This document shows positions 36,222 through 46,939 of a DNA stretch of 64,000 nucleotides, in pieces. Position 1 is the stretch's first letter. Each line of letters begins with the position of its first letter. The translations under genes were made by a program, and so were the position numbers. This DNA comes from Diphasiastrum complanatum (taxonomy: Eukaryota; Streptophyta; Lycopodiopsida; Lycopodiales; Lycopodiaceae), in assembly GCA_029204225.1 (NCBI GenBank), contig MU832053.1:1-64000 (forward strand), in the 5' to 3' direction. A model generated the notes under the pieces. That model was not told the origin of the DNA, did no database searches, and saw only the letters and a program-made list of their open reading frames with translations.

Positions 36222-36578
36222 ATGGCTGAGCGAATACCACCGAAGCCCGAGGGCGAAGCCAGGAGAAAGCTTGAGGAAGATATCCGAAGGCACAACGAGA
36301 GGCATCGGAAGCAAGAGGCAGATATCCGAGAGATGCTGCGACAGACTCGACAGAGAAATCCGGAACCGGAGCCACCCGCCCCCGCTGTGGATCCTGTTGA
36401 GCTGGATCTGGATGAGCAGATCGGAATGAATTTCACACGACGGCAGCTCATCATGGTCAGGGAAAGGGCGGCCAGACGTCGGGCTAACCAGGAGGCAGCT
36501 CGGGCTAACCGGGAGGCAGAGCAAGAGCTACAAAACAATGCACCAGACGAGGGCGAGGAGTTGGTGGAGGATCAGTGA
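36222..36578 (+). CDS. Small charged coiled-coil protein, right-arm copy
   Basis: The right-arm copy of the 34616-34981 gene, 118 residues, read outward from the palindrome centre. It differs by loss of three residues in the Pro/Val/Glu linker (VDPVPAVEL becomes VDPVEL) and a few substitutions near the C-terminus (ERQNNAADEVEES versus ELQNNAPDEGEEL). The frame is open and the start context is the same, so it is still a candidate functional gene. It converges on the damaged right transposase. Confidence 0.55.
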   Translation: MAERIPPKPEGEARRKLEEDIRRHNERHRKQEADIREMLRQTRQRNPEPEPPAPAVDPVELDLDEQIGMNFTRRQLIMVRERAARRRANQEAARANREAEQELQNNAPDEGEELVEDQ

Positions 36579-37101
36579 GGGATGTTTAGAATAGATGAGG
36601 TCCACCCGTATGTGGCGGACTGTTGCTATGTAGTTTTCGGCAGTTTATGGTGCAGCAAATAACTAGATGGCTGCTTAAAAAAATGACAGTATATGTGATG
36701 TTATCCTGATACAACGGTTGAATATATACATAGTTGTTTTTTGTGCAACGCGAGCCTGGTCATGTAAGATGCAATGTTTGTAAATTTTTTAAATGCAGAT
36801 GTATTACATGTGTTTATTCAATGTCGTTTGGGGTGTAGGGGTGATTGCTGTGCTCATGATGTAGGTGCATATATGTGAAGCTAGCATTCACTTCAAACGA
36901 AATTAAATGAAAATAGGATTCACACACGCACATAGAATTCTTCAACATAAAATAAAGCATCACATGTACAGAGCGACATACGCACAATGTGCAGCAAATA
37001 ATGTAGGCCAAACACTGTATATAATGTGAAAAATCATCTGAGTACAATGGTAGACCGTCTGCTAGAGACAAACTACTGAAACTAAAACAACAGAGCCACA
37101 A

Positions 37102-40100
37102 TCAATGCTCTGGCTCTGACTCAGACGAATGCTCTGGAGACAACTCAGGGCCACGAGCTGACTCTCGCAGCCGATATCTCTGCCTGTCTGGAACTGGCAT
37201 GGGCTGTGTATCCGAGGGGGAAGACTCGTCATCCTCATCCTCCCAATCAGCCTCCGCATCAGCCCCCAAGCAGGCCAAACCAACAACACCTGCTCCAACT
37301 GGCTGTGATACTGCACCTCTACCTGTACCTGGAGCCCTGCGTGGTCGTCCTCTCCTCCCTGGCAGTTTCTGTGCCTTGCCTTTCTTGTTCGGTGCACCCT
37401 TGGGCCTGCCTGGTCTCTTGCGGACAAGAGGAGCTGTCAATGCCTAGTCACCCCCATGCAAATCACCTGGCTGGCTAGGCTGGGCCCAAGCTGAGGCCAG
37501 CTGGGATAGGGAAGCAAAAGAGGGAACTCCCTGTGCAACTGAGCGAGGAGGATGAGCTCGTGGAGTGTGTGCCCGTGGGGCTGCTGCAGGTGGAGGAACT
37601 GGCTGTGCAGGAGGCGAGTACAGTGGCGATATGTACTGAAAGGGGCGCTGTGGTGGCCGGTACTGGTACATCCTGGGTGCTGCCAAAGGAGGAGGATGTG
37701 ACGTGCGTGCTGCCACTGGAGGAGCCACTGTGGATGTGGGCGCTGCAAGAGAAAACCTGGGCACAGATGGTGGCCTGCCATGGAGACCTGGTGCTGCAGA
37801 AGTGGACGGCGATGGAGGGGCTGCAGGCCTAAATGGCATCGGTGGCACTGGAGGAGCTGTGCGACGCACATACACCCTCTGAGGAGCTGGAGGAACTGTA
37901 GGCACCTCATGCGGCTGCTCTGGCTGGGACTCTGTGTGTGGCATGCTGGCAAGAGATGATGGGGGCGCCCTGACACTCGGCATCTGCTGGGCCTCTGAAT
38001 CCAATGTGGCAACCAAGTCGGCCAGCTGGGCATCCGAATACAAATGCTCTGGGCTCTGGGACTCATCCTGTGCACCAGCCTCTAAATCATCCTGTGCACC
38101 GACCTCGGAATCATCCTGTGCACCAACCCCTGAATCAACCCAAGCCTCATCCCGTGCCTCATCATGTGCACCCTGTAGACCCTGCATGGCCTCCCAATCT
38201 GTGCAATGAAAGTCATCAGGTGCCTCCTCTGGTGTGCTGTCGTAGTAACGGCCATGACTCTGTGCTGCACGCATCCAAACATCTGCGAGACCGGCATCTA
38301 AACCACTCTGCCCTCTATCAAGAGCCTCCTCCATCATGTCGACATAGGTAGGTATGCCACTGCCCCCCCCTGTGTGCCCTGCCTGTCTGCCGGTATAACC
38401 TGTGCCATGTGTCCCACCTCTGCCACGTGATGCACCTGTGACCCCTGCCCGTGGCGTGTGCCCTGCACCTGTATAATCTGCCTCATCCCTCTCTGGTCTG
38501 GCAAACACAACCCGAATGGGCTCATCCTCATCATGCTCATCCTCTGACACTGGCTCATCTGCCTCATACAATGGGGGCTCTCTGTGCTCAAGCCCAAGCT
38601 CTCTCTCTCTCATCTCGGCAAGCTCCCTCTCTCTCTCTGCCATCAACTGTGTGCCCAGGTCATCTGCAGGCATGGGATGGGTGCTGTCCGTAGGCAAGTC
38701 AACCTGGCGCTCCAAATCAGATATCTTCGTCTGCAAGGTTTAAAATTTGCATGTCAGAGAGACAACTTTATCAAGAAATGAAACCAACATACCAGGAGTC
38801 AACCAACATGCTATGAAAGATTAGCTTATCACCTGCAATGCGTTCGTAATGGTCGGAAGCCTCCTGGCGAGACGTGCGTTGGTGCTACAGAACACCAACC
38901 GCTCCAACTGACTCACTGACAACCGGTTTCTTCTCCTCGTGCGAATGAGTGCCCATGTGCTCCAGTTACGCTCACACACGGAGGCAGCACAGTCCTGTGG
39001 TGCGTGCATTGAAATACTTCAGCACATTGTGGCAGAGGTGAAACTTCAACGAAACACAAAAAATGGAGGATAAAATGAGATGCATACCTGAGAAAGGACA
39101 CGCAGTGCAAGACGCTGTATAGATGGGTATGTGCTACCGAACATGGTCCACCAGGTAATGGGTAGCTGCCTCCTCTCTGGATCCTGGGCAGCCGGGTGGC
39201 CGAATGTGCCCATGCCGAAACAAAATGCAGCGAGCTCCTCCATGAGCCTGATAGGATCCAAACCTATGTGTGGACCCACCCTGTGAATGTACTGAAGCCA
39301 ATCGGCCTCGAGCTCCCTGTCTGCGATCTGTGTCGGAGAGAGGAAGAGGGGATGCAGCATGTGTGCAACGCTGTGGATACTCCTGTGGAAGTAGTTCCAT
39401 CGCGTCTCCCATATGAACTTCAGCTCTGTCATCCTGCAGGTGAGGGGCATGTGGTTTAGGGCATTACGAAAAAGCTTAACATTGACAGAAAAACAAACTA
39501 GCAAGTACTGAAAAGATAAAGGTCAATTGCAACACTGTACCGCTTACCTCTCTGGCTGCAAGATGGGCAGCTGCAGGAACTGTCCAATCCGGTCCATGAG
39601 CTCATACACCAGTCCAAGTGTCGACCCCTCGCTGTCAGCCATGCGGAGCACAATGTAGAGTGGTCGAAGCAGTCCTGACAATGTCTGTGCATCCCTCCAG
39701 AACTGGTCTCCCCTCACCGTGGAAGAAAAGTGCTCCCCATCCTCAGTGTGCGGAAATGTACTGGCACCCCAAAGATCACTGGCAACCATCTGTAGAAGCT
39801 GGGCCCTGCACCTGATCAAACGGTCGATGACCACCAAGTCGAATGCAAAGCGCGTGGGGGCTGGCTTACGGAGGTCCAGATGGCTAAACACCCGGAACAT
39901 GGCAAGAACACGCCTCTTTCTGGTGACAAAAGTCACCAGGAAGAGGGCCTCCCGGACGATGGCTCTAACCCAGGGAAGTGCTCCAATGTCCCCCATCAAA
40001 AGGTCTATGCCGTGGGCTGCACAGGGGGTATGAACAATATGAGGGAACTCGGCCTCTAGCAGTACACCCATCTGAATGCAGTTCGTGGCATTGTCCGTCA

Positions 40101-41406
40101 CCACCGTGACGACATGCTGTGGGCCTATGGCTAGGATGGAAGACCTGATGACATCAAACATGAACTCTGCAGATATGACTCTCCCCCCCCTGCTGCAATC
40201 CACTGCCCTCAAAAACTGTGTGCCCATGCAGCTGGAGACCAGTATGTTGAGGATCGGCCTCCTCCTGACATCAGTCCAGCCATCGGACATGATGCTGCAA
40301 CCGTAAGTGGCCCAGTGCCGACGCAGAGGCTCCATCTCTCTAGACAAGGACTCGACCCTATCCCTCAGCATGTGTGTGCGGACAACCTCTGAACTAGGGA
40401 CTCTCCAGCTAGGGCTGACAGACTGTGCAAGGCGGAAGGCCCTTCTGAAGGGCTCAGAGTCGGTGATGGCAAAGGGCAGGTTCAGCTCGTAAACCAGACT
40501 GGCCACGGCCTGTGTGGCCTCTCTGTCCATGTGCGGCTGATGCGCGCCGCGAATGGTCTGCTGCACGAGGGCTCTCCCTGGTGGACGACGGGTGGTGGAC
40601 CTCCAGCACGGTGCACCAACCGTGACGGGAATGGACGATGACGCGACAGGCTGGGCGCTGGTGGATGCATCGGCTGTAGACGTGGAATGGGGAGAGTGGG
40701 ATGCACTGGCAGGGATGGGTGCAGCAGCATAGGTGGGGTGCACTGGTGGAGGGGCAACATCTGGCATGGGGTACGAAAACTGCTGGCTGAGGAGGTCATC
40801 CGGATGGGAAGGGAAGGAAGAAGGGATCTCTTCCACATCCTCGAAGGCCCGCCCAGTACCATCCTGGGCCTGCTCGGGTGGCGGAGAGTCCATGAGAAAG
40901 TCGTAGACTGGTGGAGTGCGAGCAACAGTGGGTGGTGGTGGAACCGCAGTGGCAACTGTCGGACGCGATGGGACGGGATCCACCGGAATCTGAGCAGATG
41001 GGGGTGCATGAGGCAGAGCTGTCTGAGGGGCAAAGGGACCAGAGGAGGATGCACTCCCTCTCCTCGTGCGTGCCAGCCAAGCAGGCAGCAACTCTGGGTT
41101 AGTCACATAAGGAGCGGTGCAAAATCGGAGAACGCCCTCCGAAATGGTGTTCTCCCCTGCCACGAGCCGCGGCCCGTAGGTGTCCAGTAGTCGCTGCCTG
41201 TCGGGGACGGTCATGCTGCCACAAGGGGCAGCATTCAAGGTGGCACCATTTTTGGCGCGTGCACTAAGGCGAGTGAGGGATGCAGCAAACTCGACGAGAC
41301 AGTATCGGCAGCGCACGATCTTCTGACCGGTCTTGTTGGCCTTGTCGGCAACCCGCCTAACAATGTCTACCTCGTCCCACAGACCGGAAAGGTCGGATTG
41401 CACCAT
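37102..41406 (-). pseudogene. hAT-like transposase, right-arm copy with two lesions
   Basis: Mirror of the intact gene: exons 39548-41406, 39088-39433, 38833-38994 and 37102-38730 on the minus strand, with the same splice sites. Two changes matter. A 15-bp in-frame deletion near 41265 replaces KGHLLG by S and removes the zinc-finger histidine H50. A GAG-to-TAG change at 37444-37446 (residue 1223 of the left copy) stops translation just before both AT-hooks. The catalytic core and dimerisation block stay intact. The predicted product could still dimerise but should bind DNA poorly, so it may act as an inhibitor; that is inference. Other differences are scattered substitutions (for example DAYG/DTYG and RPAS/RPAA). 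Confidence 0.8.
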
Positions 41407-41691
41407 TGCAGATGAAATGAGGGATGGATTGCTGGAAAAAAAACAGCAGGGTTCACTGTTGGAGAGACGCTGAAAATGGGCGAATGCAGGGCAAAGGAAA
41501 TCAGATGCAAGGCAGGGCGTTGCGTGGGCGATGGGCGACGCAAGGAATCAAAGGCAGGCAAGAAAAACCAGCAGCGATGGCAGGGCGGAGAGGGCTCAAA
41601 AAAATTTCAGAGGAAATGCGAGGGGGGCGGGTAGGTTTAGGTTAAAAAAAATTAAAAAAAATATTAAATAATAAATATATTATTATATTGT

Positions 41692-41763
41692 GGTACCGCG
41701 GTACCATCATGGTACCGCGGTACCAGTATGGTCCCGCGGTACCCAGTACCGCGGGACCTATGA
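41692..41763. repeat. Right terminal repeat rich in GGTACC palindromes
   Basis: Inverted copy of 29401-29488, shorter by 15 bp. It ends GGGACCTATGA and runs into TA repeats. Confidence 0.75.
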
Positions 41764-41893
41764 TATATATATATATATATATTCCAAAACGTTTTTTTTG
41801 ACTTTTTGGCTTTTTTTTTTTTTTTTAAAAATCCGGTTAGAACCGGCTCCGAATAGTTCGAACGGTTTGAATCACGATTCATGCAACTTTGTT

Positions 41894-41902
41894 CCCAATC
41901 AA
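41894..41902. repeat. Right 9-bp target-site duplication CCCAATCAA
   Basis: Identical to 29286-29294. On the minus strand it sits in QFDWE of the chromovirus integrase, the point at which the frame is interrupted. Confidence 0.75.
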
Positions 41903-42430
41903 ACTGTAAGTGAGAAACATATGCTCTAAGCATATCTTCCAACGTCTGGTTAACACGTTCAGTCTGCCCATCAAATTCTGGGTGATTTGAAGAACTAAGA
42001 CTAAGGGTTGTTTCAAGTTTTTCAAATTCTGATTGCTAGAACTTGCCAGTGAATTTGAAATCACGATCACTAACAATATCATTCGGCAAGCCATACAATC
42101 TGAACAACTTTTCAACGAAAAGCTGGGCTAGTTCAGATGCCTTGACAGTTAATTTAGTTGGTATAAATTGCGCCATCTTGGTGATTTAGTTGGTATAAAT
42201 TGCGCCAGATTTACGGTGATGACTGACCACCACCCAAATGGCATTGTGATCGCTCCGGGTTTTAGGGAATCCAATCACAAAATCCATTGAAATACTTTCT
42301 TGTTGGGAATTTCCAAGGGATGTAGAAGACCGCAACTTTGAGTCTTTCTGCTTTATTTTGCTGGCACTGTTCACAACCTTGAACGTATGCCTCGACATGA
42401 CCTTTCATCTTTGGCCAGAAGAAATTCTGC
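41895..42430 (-). pseudogene. Chromovirus copy 1: integrase core
   Basis: The minus strand encodes SISMDFVIGFPKTRSDHNAI, VSDRDFKFTGKF and [20 protein letters not shown], i.e. the three catalytic-core blocks D, D and E, then [14 protein letters not shown], where the palindromic element interrupts. Between the first two blocks (42160-42235) a patch copied from the RNase H region and a duplicated TTAGTTGGTATAAATTGCG break the frame. A stop also follows the second block. Non-functional. Confidence 0.8.
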
Positions 42431-42559
42431 CTGACAAGGTCAAGTGTCCTCTATATGCCTGGGTGACCAGCACAAGGGTTGTCATGACACTGCTACAGAT
42501 TCGGGCTCGCAAGTCCTTCCTATCTGGCACACAAACCTTTCCCTTATGGAAAAGCAAGC

Positions 42560-43010
42560 CATTCCTTATGGAATAGTCTTCAAGTATAGCTTGGGATCTT
42601 GCATCCCAAGGTCATCACTAGATCTAGAATTTTCCGTCAGGACATCTAGCCAAACGCAACCGAAAAACCCATCGGTTTGACAAAGATCCCGAAGTGAAAG
42701 ATACAAATTAGATTGGATCTCAGCAAAGGGGATTGGTGATCAGTCATCACCGTAAATCTGGCACCATAAAGATATTGCCTCCAGATTTTTAACGCGTGAA
42801 TGTTGCAAAAAGCTCCTTCTCATAGGTAGAATACCTTGTTTGAGCAGGATCCAGCTTCTTGCTTTCAAAAGCAACTGGTCTACCATCCTGATAAAGGACC
42901 GCTCCTACAACAAAGTCGCTAGCATCCGTAGCAACCACGAACGGTCGGTTAGGATCGACAATGTGTAAATTGGAGCCGTAGAAACACAGTGCTTGAGAGT
43001 CTCAAAACTC
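42560..43010 (-). pseudogene. Chromovirus copy 1: RNase H remnant with internal deletion
   Basis: The sequence parallels copy 2 at 63196-64000 but lacks about 160 bp of the RNase H C-terminal half (after GATTGGATCTCAGCAAAG). GACATCTAGCC at 42641 is the unoccupied site of the TRIM seen at 63245 in copy 2. In the 5' part the RNase H motif TYEKELFA is readable near 42810, in a shifted frame. Confidence 0.7.
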
Positions 43011-44093
43011 TCATACATTTCTCCATGTTATCAATGGACTTTTTCTGCGGCTACTTTTTTTCTTCACCCCCTTAAGAACATTCGTTAAGGGCAATGCTAT
43101 CAAGGCATAGTCCAAAATGAACCTGTGAAAAAATCCGGTGAAGCACAAAAAGAATTTCACATCACGAATTGTCTGAGGTCGCGGCCATTCTCGTACCTTA
43201 CGAACTTTGTCATAATCGATTTCAAGACCTTTATCGGATATGACATGGCCCTTGAGTTTAGTTTGGCAGAACTCACATTTTGACTCTTTAGCATAGAGCT
43301 TTTCTTGTCTTAGAAGATCCAAGACAATACGAAGATGCTCTTCATGCTCCTCAAGGGTCCGACTATAAATTAATATGTCGTCCAAATACACCACCACAAA
43401 CTTTCCCAGATATGGACGAAGAATATCGTTCATCATCTGCTGGAAAGTGGCAGGTGCATTTGTGAGTCCAAAAGGTAACACTAAAAACTCATAATGGCCG
43501 TACCTAGATTGAAATCCAGTCTTAGGAACATCTTCGATTCTGATAATTATTTGATGGTATCCTGATCTAAGATCAATCTTGGAGAAATACTTAGCTCCAT
43601 TCAAATGATCCATAAGATCATCCATCGTAGGTAAGGGATATCTGTTCTTGAGGGTTACATCATTTAACTTTTTAAAGTCACCGCACAAACATGTGCCGCT
43701 ATCCGTTTTATTAACTAAAAGGATTGGTGTTCCCCAAGGGGACTTACTAGGCCGAATATGGCCCATCCTAAGAAGTTCTTGTAACTGCCTAGAAATTTCA
43801 TCCTCTTTCTTGATGCTAACCTTGTAAGGAAAAAGAGATACAGGTTGGCTTCCAGGAAGCAACTCTATCTGATGGTCAACACTCCTATGGGGAGGTAGAA
43901 ATTTCGGATTAAACATAGGATAAAGGACAACGGACCGCAAGTGCGTTGAAGAACTCCACTCTTGCTCGGCCGCAGTATGCTTAGCTTGCATATCCAGGAT
44001 TTGGTTTTGCAGCATGTTCAAGGCCTGTACAAGTTGATTGGTATCTACGTCAGGAGGAGGAGGTGGTGAAGATTGTCCTTCACCCGAAGGCAT
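43011..44093 (-). pseudogene. Chromovirus copy 1: Gag start fused to reverse transcriptase
   Basis: A 360-codon frame starts MPSGEGQSSPPPPPDVDTNQ, a Gag-like N-terminus with a short coiled coil. Near residue 55 it switches to the RT approach region (FNPKFLPPHRSVDHQIELLP). RT blocks follow intact: IRPSKSPWGTPILLV, YFSKIDLRSGYHQI, FLVLPFGLTNAPATFQQMMN and VVYLDDILIYS (catalytic YLDD, about residues 227-230). It runs on to the thumb and ends before RNase H. Most of Gag and all of the protease are missing, so this is a deletion derivative although the frame is open. Confidence 0.85.
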
Positions 44094-44099
44094 AACAGG

Positions 44100-45595
44100 G
44101 TCCGTCCATGCACACTAAGGTGAAGGGCAAAGGAAAAACGGCAAGAGCTTCGCGACAAAATGGCTTAGGGAGCTTGAGACTACAACTCAAGGAGGCTAGG
44201 CCACAATTAAGCTCCTCAATGGTGAAGATGGAGCCTTTACCCCCCACCCCACACCTTTTCCTTCTTTTTTGACCATGCTGGGTGGCGGGCCTTATGGACG
44301 CCACCTAGCAAGCACATGGGCCCAAAAACAAGTGGCATACCCTTATGGGGTCCACCTACCTTCAAGACACATGGCCACCACCCTCCTTATGCCACCTCAC
44401 TCAAGGGTTACTTGGGTCACGTCCTCACCTACCTTTTGGGTCACCACCTGGACCTCTTGGCCTTATGGCCCATAGAAGCACCTAAATCTCCTCTAAGGCT
44501 TGTCCTTAGACTTAGGAGGAGGTGGAGGAAAAAAGTTTACTTTTCCTCCCAAAAAGTGATGAGGATGGTTGGATTGCAAATTTTTTTTGTATGAGCAGGT
44601 GAAACTTTACAAGGAGGATGAAAGAGGCAAAAGAAGAGGCTAAGGAAGAGGAGAACAAAGCCACACAGGTCTGTACTTGCAGCAAGTACAACCTACAAGT
44701 ATAGGTTGTGTGTACTTCTCCTTACCCTTCTCCCCTTTAAAAAATTAGAAGCAAAGCTATTCTTTTAAGATAGCTTTTTAAGCTTAGAAGTTTATAAACT
44801 TTGTAAAACAAACTTTGCAAACTTAAAAAGTTGTTTGCAAACTTTAAAAGTCAAGTTTGCTTTAGAACTTTGTATATAATGTTAACAAAGTTTACTATGT
44901 ACTTTCTGGAGTACAAGAACAAGTTTTGTAGCTTAGAACTTACGTTCAAAGAGAAGATTACACAAGGCTTTCAAAGCTTAAAGTGTTTACAAAGTAAAGC
45001 ACACTTTTAGTTAAGACAAAGGTCATGAATGTACTTTCAGTAGCTAGAAAAGTACTATTCAACAAGCTCTGAATGTCTTTTGAAGATTCCCACTCCTCCA
45101 ACTGCGTTATAGTCCGCAGGCAGAGGTTCTACCAGGGAGTCCGCTCCCAATCTGGGAAGGCGCACCGCGCGCGGACACGCTCGCAAGTAACCACCAAATT
45201 TATCCGTACAACTATACGGACAGTTAGTCGGACTTCCAAACCATAAAAAAACCTCTAATTTTTTTTTACTGTCTGTAAACAAAATAACAGTCAAAATTTA
45301 CAAGTTTTCTTTTACGATTCTGACTCCCAACCAAGGTCAAAAAACATAAATAGTTTCTTAAAATTTTAACAGCCAAGGAAAACGGCTAAAAATATTTATA
45401 AAACCGTTAAACTTCTACCATAGCTAGCAAAGGTGGCTCGTTTTCTATCCAAACGACCTTGGATTCAAACGAACCAAAAAGCAAAGTTGTTCATCTAGAT
45501 TCAACGAAAACAACTAAGTCTTTCTAAACATCAACCAAAAGCTTAAACCAACCAAAAACTTAAGTAAGAATGATTGCACCTTATACATAATGATC
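44100..45595 (-). other. Chromovirus copy 1: 5' untranslated leader
   Basis: About 1.5 kb between primer-binding site and ORF with no coding potential on the minus strand. The section 44760-45020 is full of AAACTTTG and its complement in alternating orientation, giving many short potential stems. Confidence 0.55.
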
Positions 45596-45610
45596 GTGAC
45601 TCTGCTACCA
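45596..45610 (-). other. Chromovirus copy 1: primer-binding site
   Basis: On the minus strand TGGTAGCAGAGTCAC lies 2 nt after the LTR end, close to the initiator-methionine tRNA complement TGGTATCAGAGC. Confidence 0.6.
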
Positions 45611-45612
45611 AA

Positions 45613-46100
45613 TGTTAGAACTCCCATCGTCGATCCAGTCATTGCTAAAGCACAAACAAGTCACGAACGCTACGTTACCACCAACCATAGAGGTACTGCC
45701 ACCTCTCCTCCGTGCACTGGAGCTATAGACCACCGTCAAGCAAGCTCGGATCTCCGATGAGCCATGGTCTCCCGTACCACCGTTCCTTACCCTCAACGCC
45801 TACCTACATCCTGAGGCCTAGATAAACGTCCTAACCTGACCACCAGTGGAAGAGCTCTTCATTTTCCAAGAGAGAATGAATGACAAGCTCTTGGAGATCC
45901 ACCTCTATACACATAGTCTAGGTGGAGTCATCTCCAACCATAGGAGTCACGCATGCAGCAGTTGTGCACACTGACGCGGGTCCATAACAAAGAGTCACCG
46001 TGTGCCAATAAGACATTGACACGTGGCACCCAAAAGACCTATAGCTCCAGATCAGCGTTCCGTCCCATAAATGAGACTGTCACCTCAAGTTTCCTGTTGC
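45613..46100 (-). repeat. Chromovirus copy 1: 5' LTR (start truncated)
   Basis: Closely similar along its length to 62080-62589. The 3' end (GAGTTCTAACA on the minus strand) is intact; at the other end similarity stops after TTTCCTGTTGC on the plus strand, so the terminal five bases (TAACA) are missing. Confidence 0.85.
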
Positions 46101-46194
46101 ATGCCCTTATGGGTACATAACAGTCTGCCACTGTGAGGATGATAAGTATATATACGTGAGTCGTGCCAGCAAGCTAGACCATTAAAATGGCCAA

Positions 46195-46935
46195 CTCGTG
46201 AGCTTCTCTTAGCTACAATAAGTACCCTCCATAAGTGGTGAAAGGGCCCGAAACATCCTCTGAGGTCTTGGTAAATCTCAAGTCATCTCCAGCAAGGGCA
46301 CGCACCCAAAGCTGGTCAATAAGATCATAGAAGTCTGTCTGTTGTGAAGCTGTCCTGGCATTATGGTCACCAATAAGAAAGACGTAACCTCGTTCGGCAT
46401 ACCTGATAATATCAATAGAAAGATCAATGTAAGGTGAGCCTACACCCTCCACAAAGGAAGAGGACACTGGAGGAGATAACAAGATGCAATAAAGATGTCT
46501 TGGAAGGCTTTACGCCTCTCCTCAACCTGTATGTACGTAAGATCATCATCTATATAGATTTGAGAACCTTGTAACTTGGCTCTACAACGTAACGCATCTT
46601 GACGACTTTCTAGGGATCCAAAGCGAATCCCTTGTTGTTCTCCAAGCTAAATATAGATCACTAGTATGGTACTCAAGAGTAGTTTCAAGGAAATTTTTTT
46701 GCTTCTTCAATGGTGTTTTGAGTATCTGCGATTGCTGCTTACTCTAAATGCTTTCTTATCCCTAGATTTCTCTTCTAAAAGAGTAGCAAAAATAACTGAA
46801 AAATTATGGACACTTGGCTTACTAGCTTTTTTGAAAATTGTCACCCACGAAAAGCTTCTTCTTTCTACTTCTCAATTTTTGTTTCAGCTTGGCATTAGCC
46901 TCTTTGAGATAGGACATCCTTGTTTTAACCATATG
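46195..46935 (-). pseudogene. Decayed LINE: ORF1 C-terminus and endonuclease start
   Basis: Minus strand: SLESRQDALRCRAKLQ and IYIDDDLTYIQVEERR near 46500-46620 match ORF1 of the LINE at 53.5 kb (SLESRRDALRCRSKL). 46213-46482 gives the endonuclease segment GDHNARTASQQTDFYD. The middle of the endonuclease N-terminus is deleted. 46640-46935 gives weaker ORF1 coiled-coil matches with stops. Plus-strand frames over the same DNA are shadows. Confidence 0.65.
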
Positions 46936-46939
46936 TAAT

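Larger units (their letters stand above)
29295..41893. mobile_element. 12.6-kb palindromic hAT-like transposon (two arms tail to tail)
   Basis: Arm 1 (29401-35580) and arm 2 (35623-41763) are reverse complements with few substitutions; their lengths differ by 39 bp, fully explained by indels of 15 bp (outer terminal repeat), 15 bp (zinc finger) and 9 bp (small ORF). A 42-bp spacer separates them. Each arm holds a transposase gene running inward and a small gene running outward to meet it. The arm ends are packed with GGTACC/CCGCGG palindromes. Outside the arms lie (TA)n tracts and short flanks of 61 bp (left) and 112 bp (right), which share GTTCGAACT and CGGTT-AACCG motifs, and then a 9-bp direct repeat in chromovirus integrase. 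The whole palindrome therefore appears to have inserted as one unit. hAT elements usually give 8-bp and Mutator-like elements 9-bp duplications, so the exact ends remain open. Confidence 0.8.
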
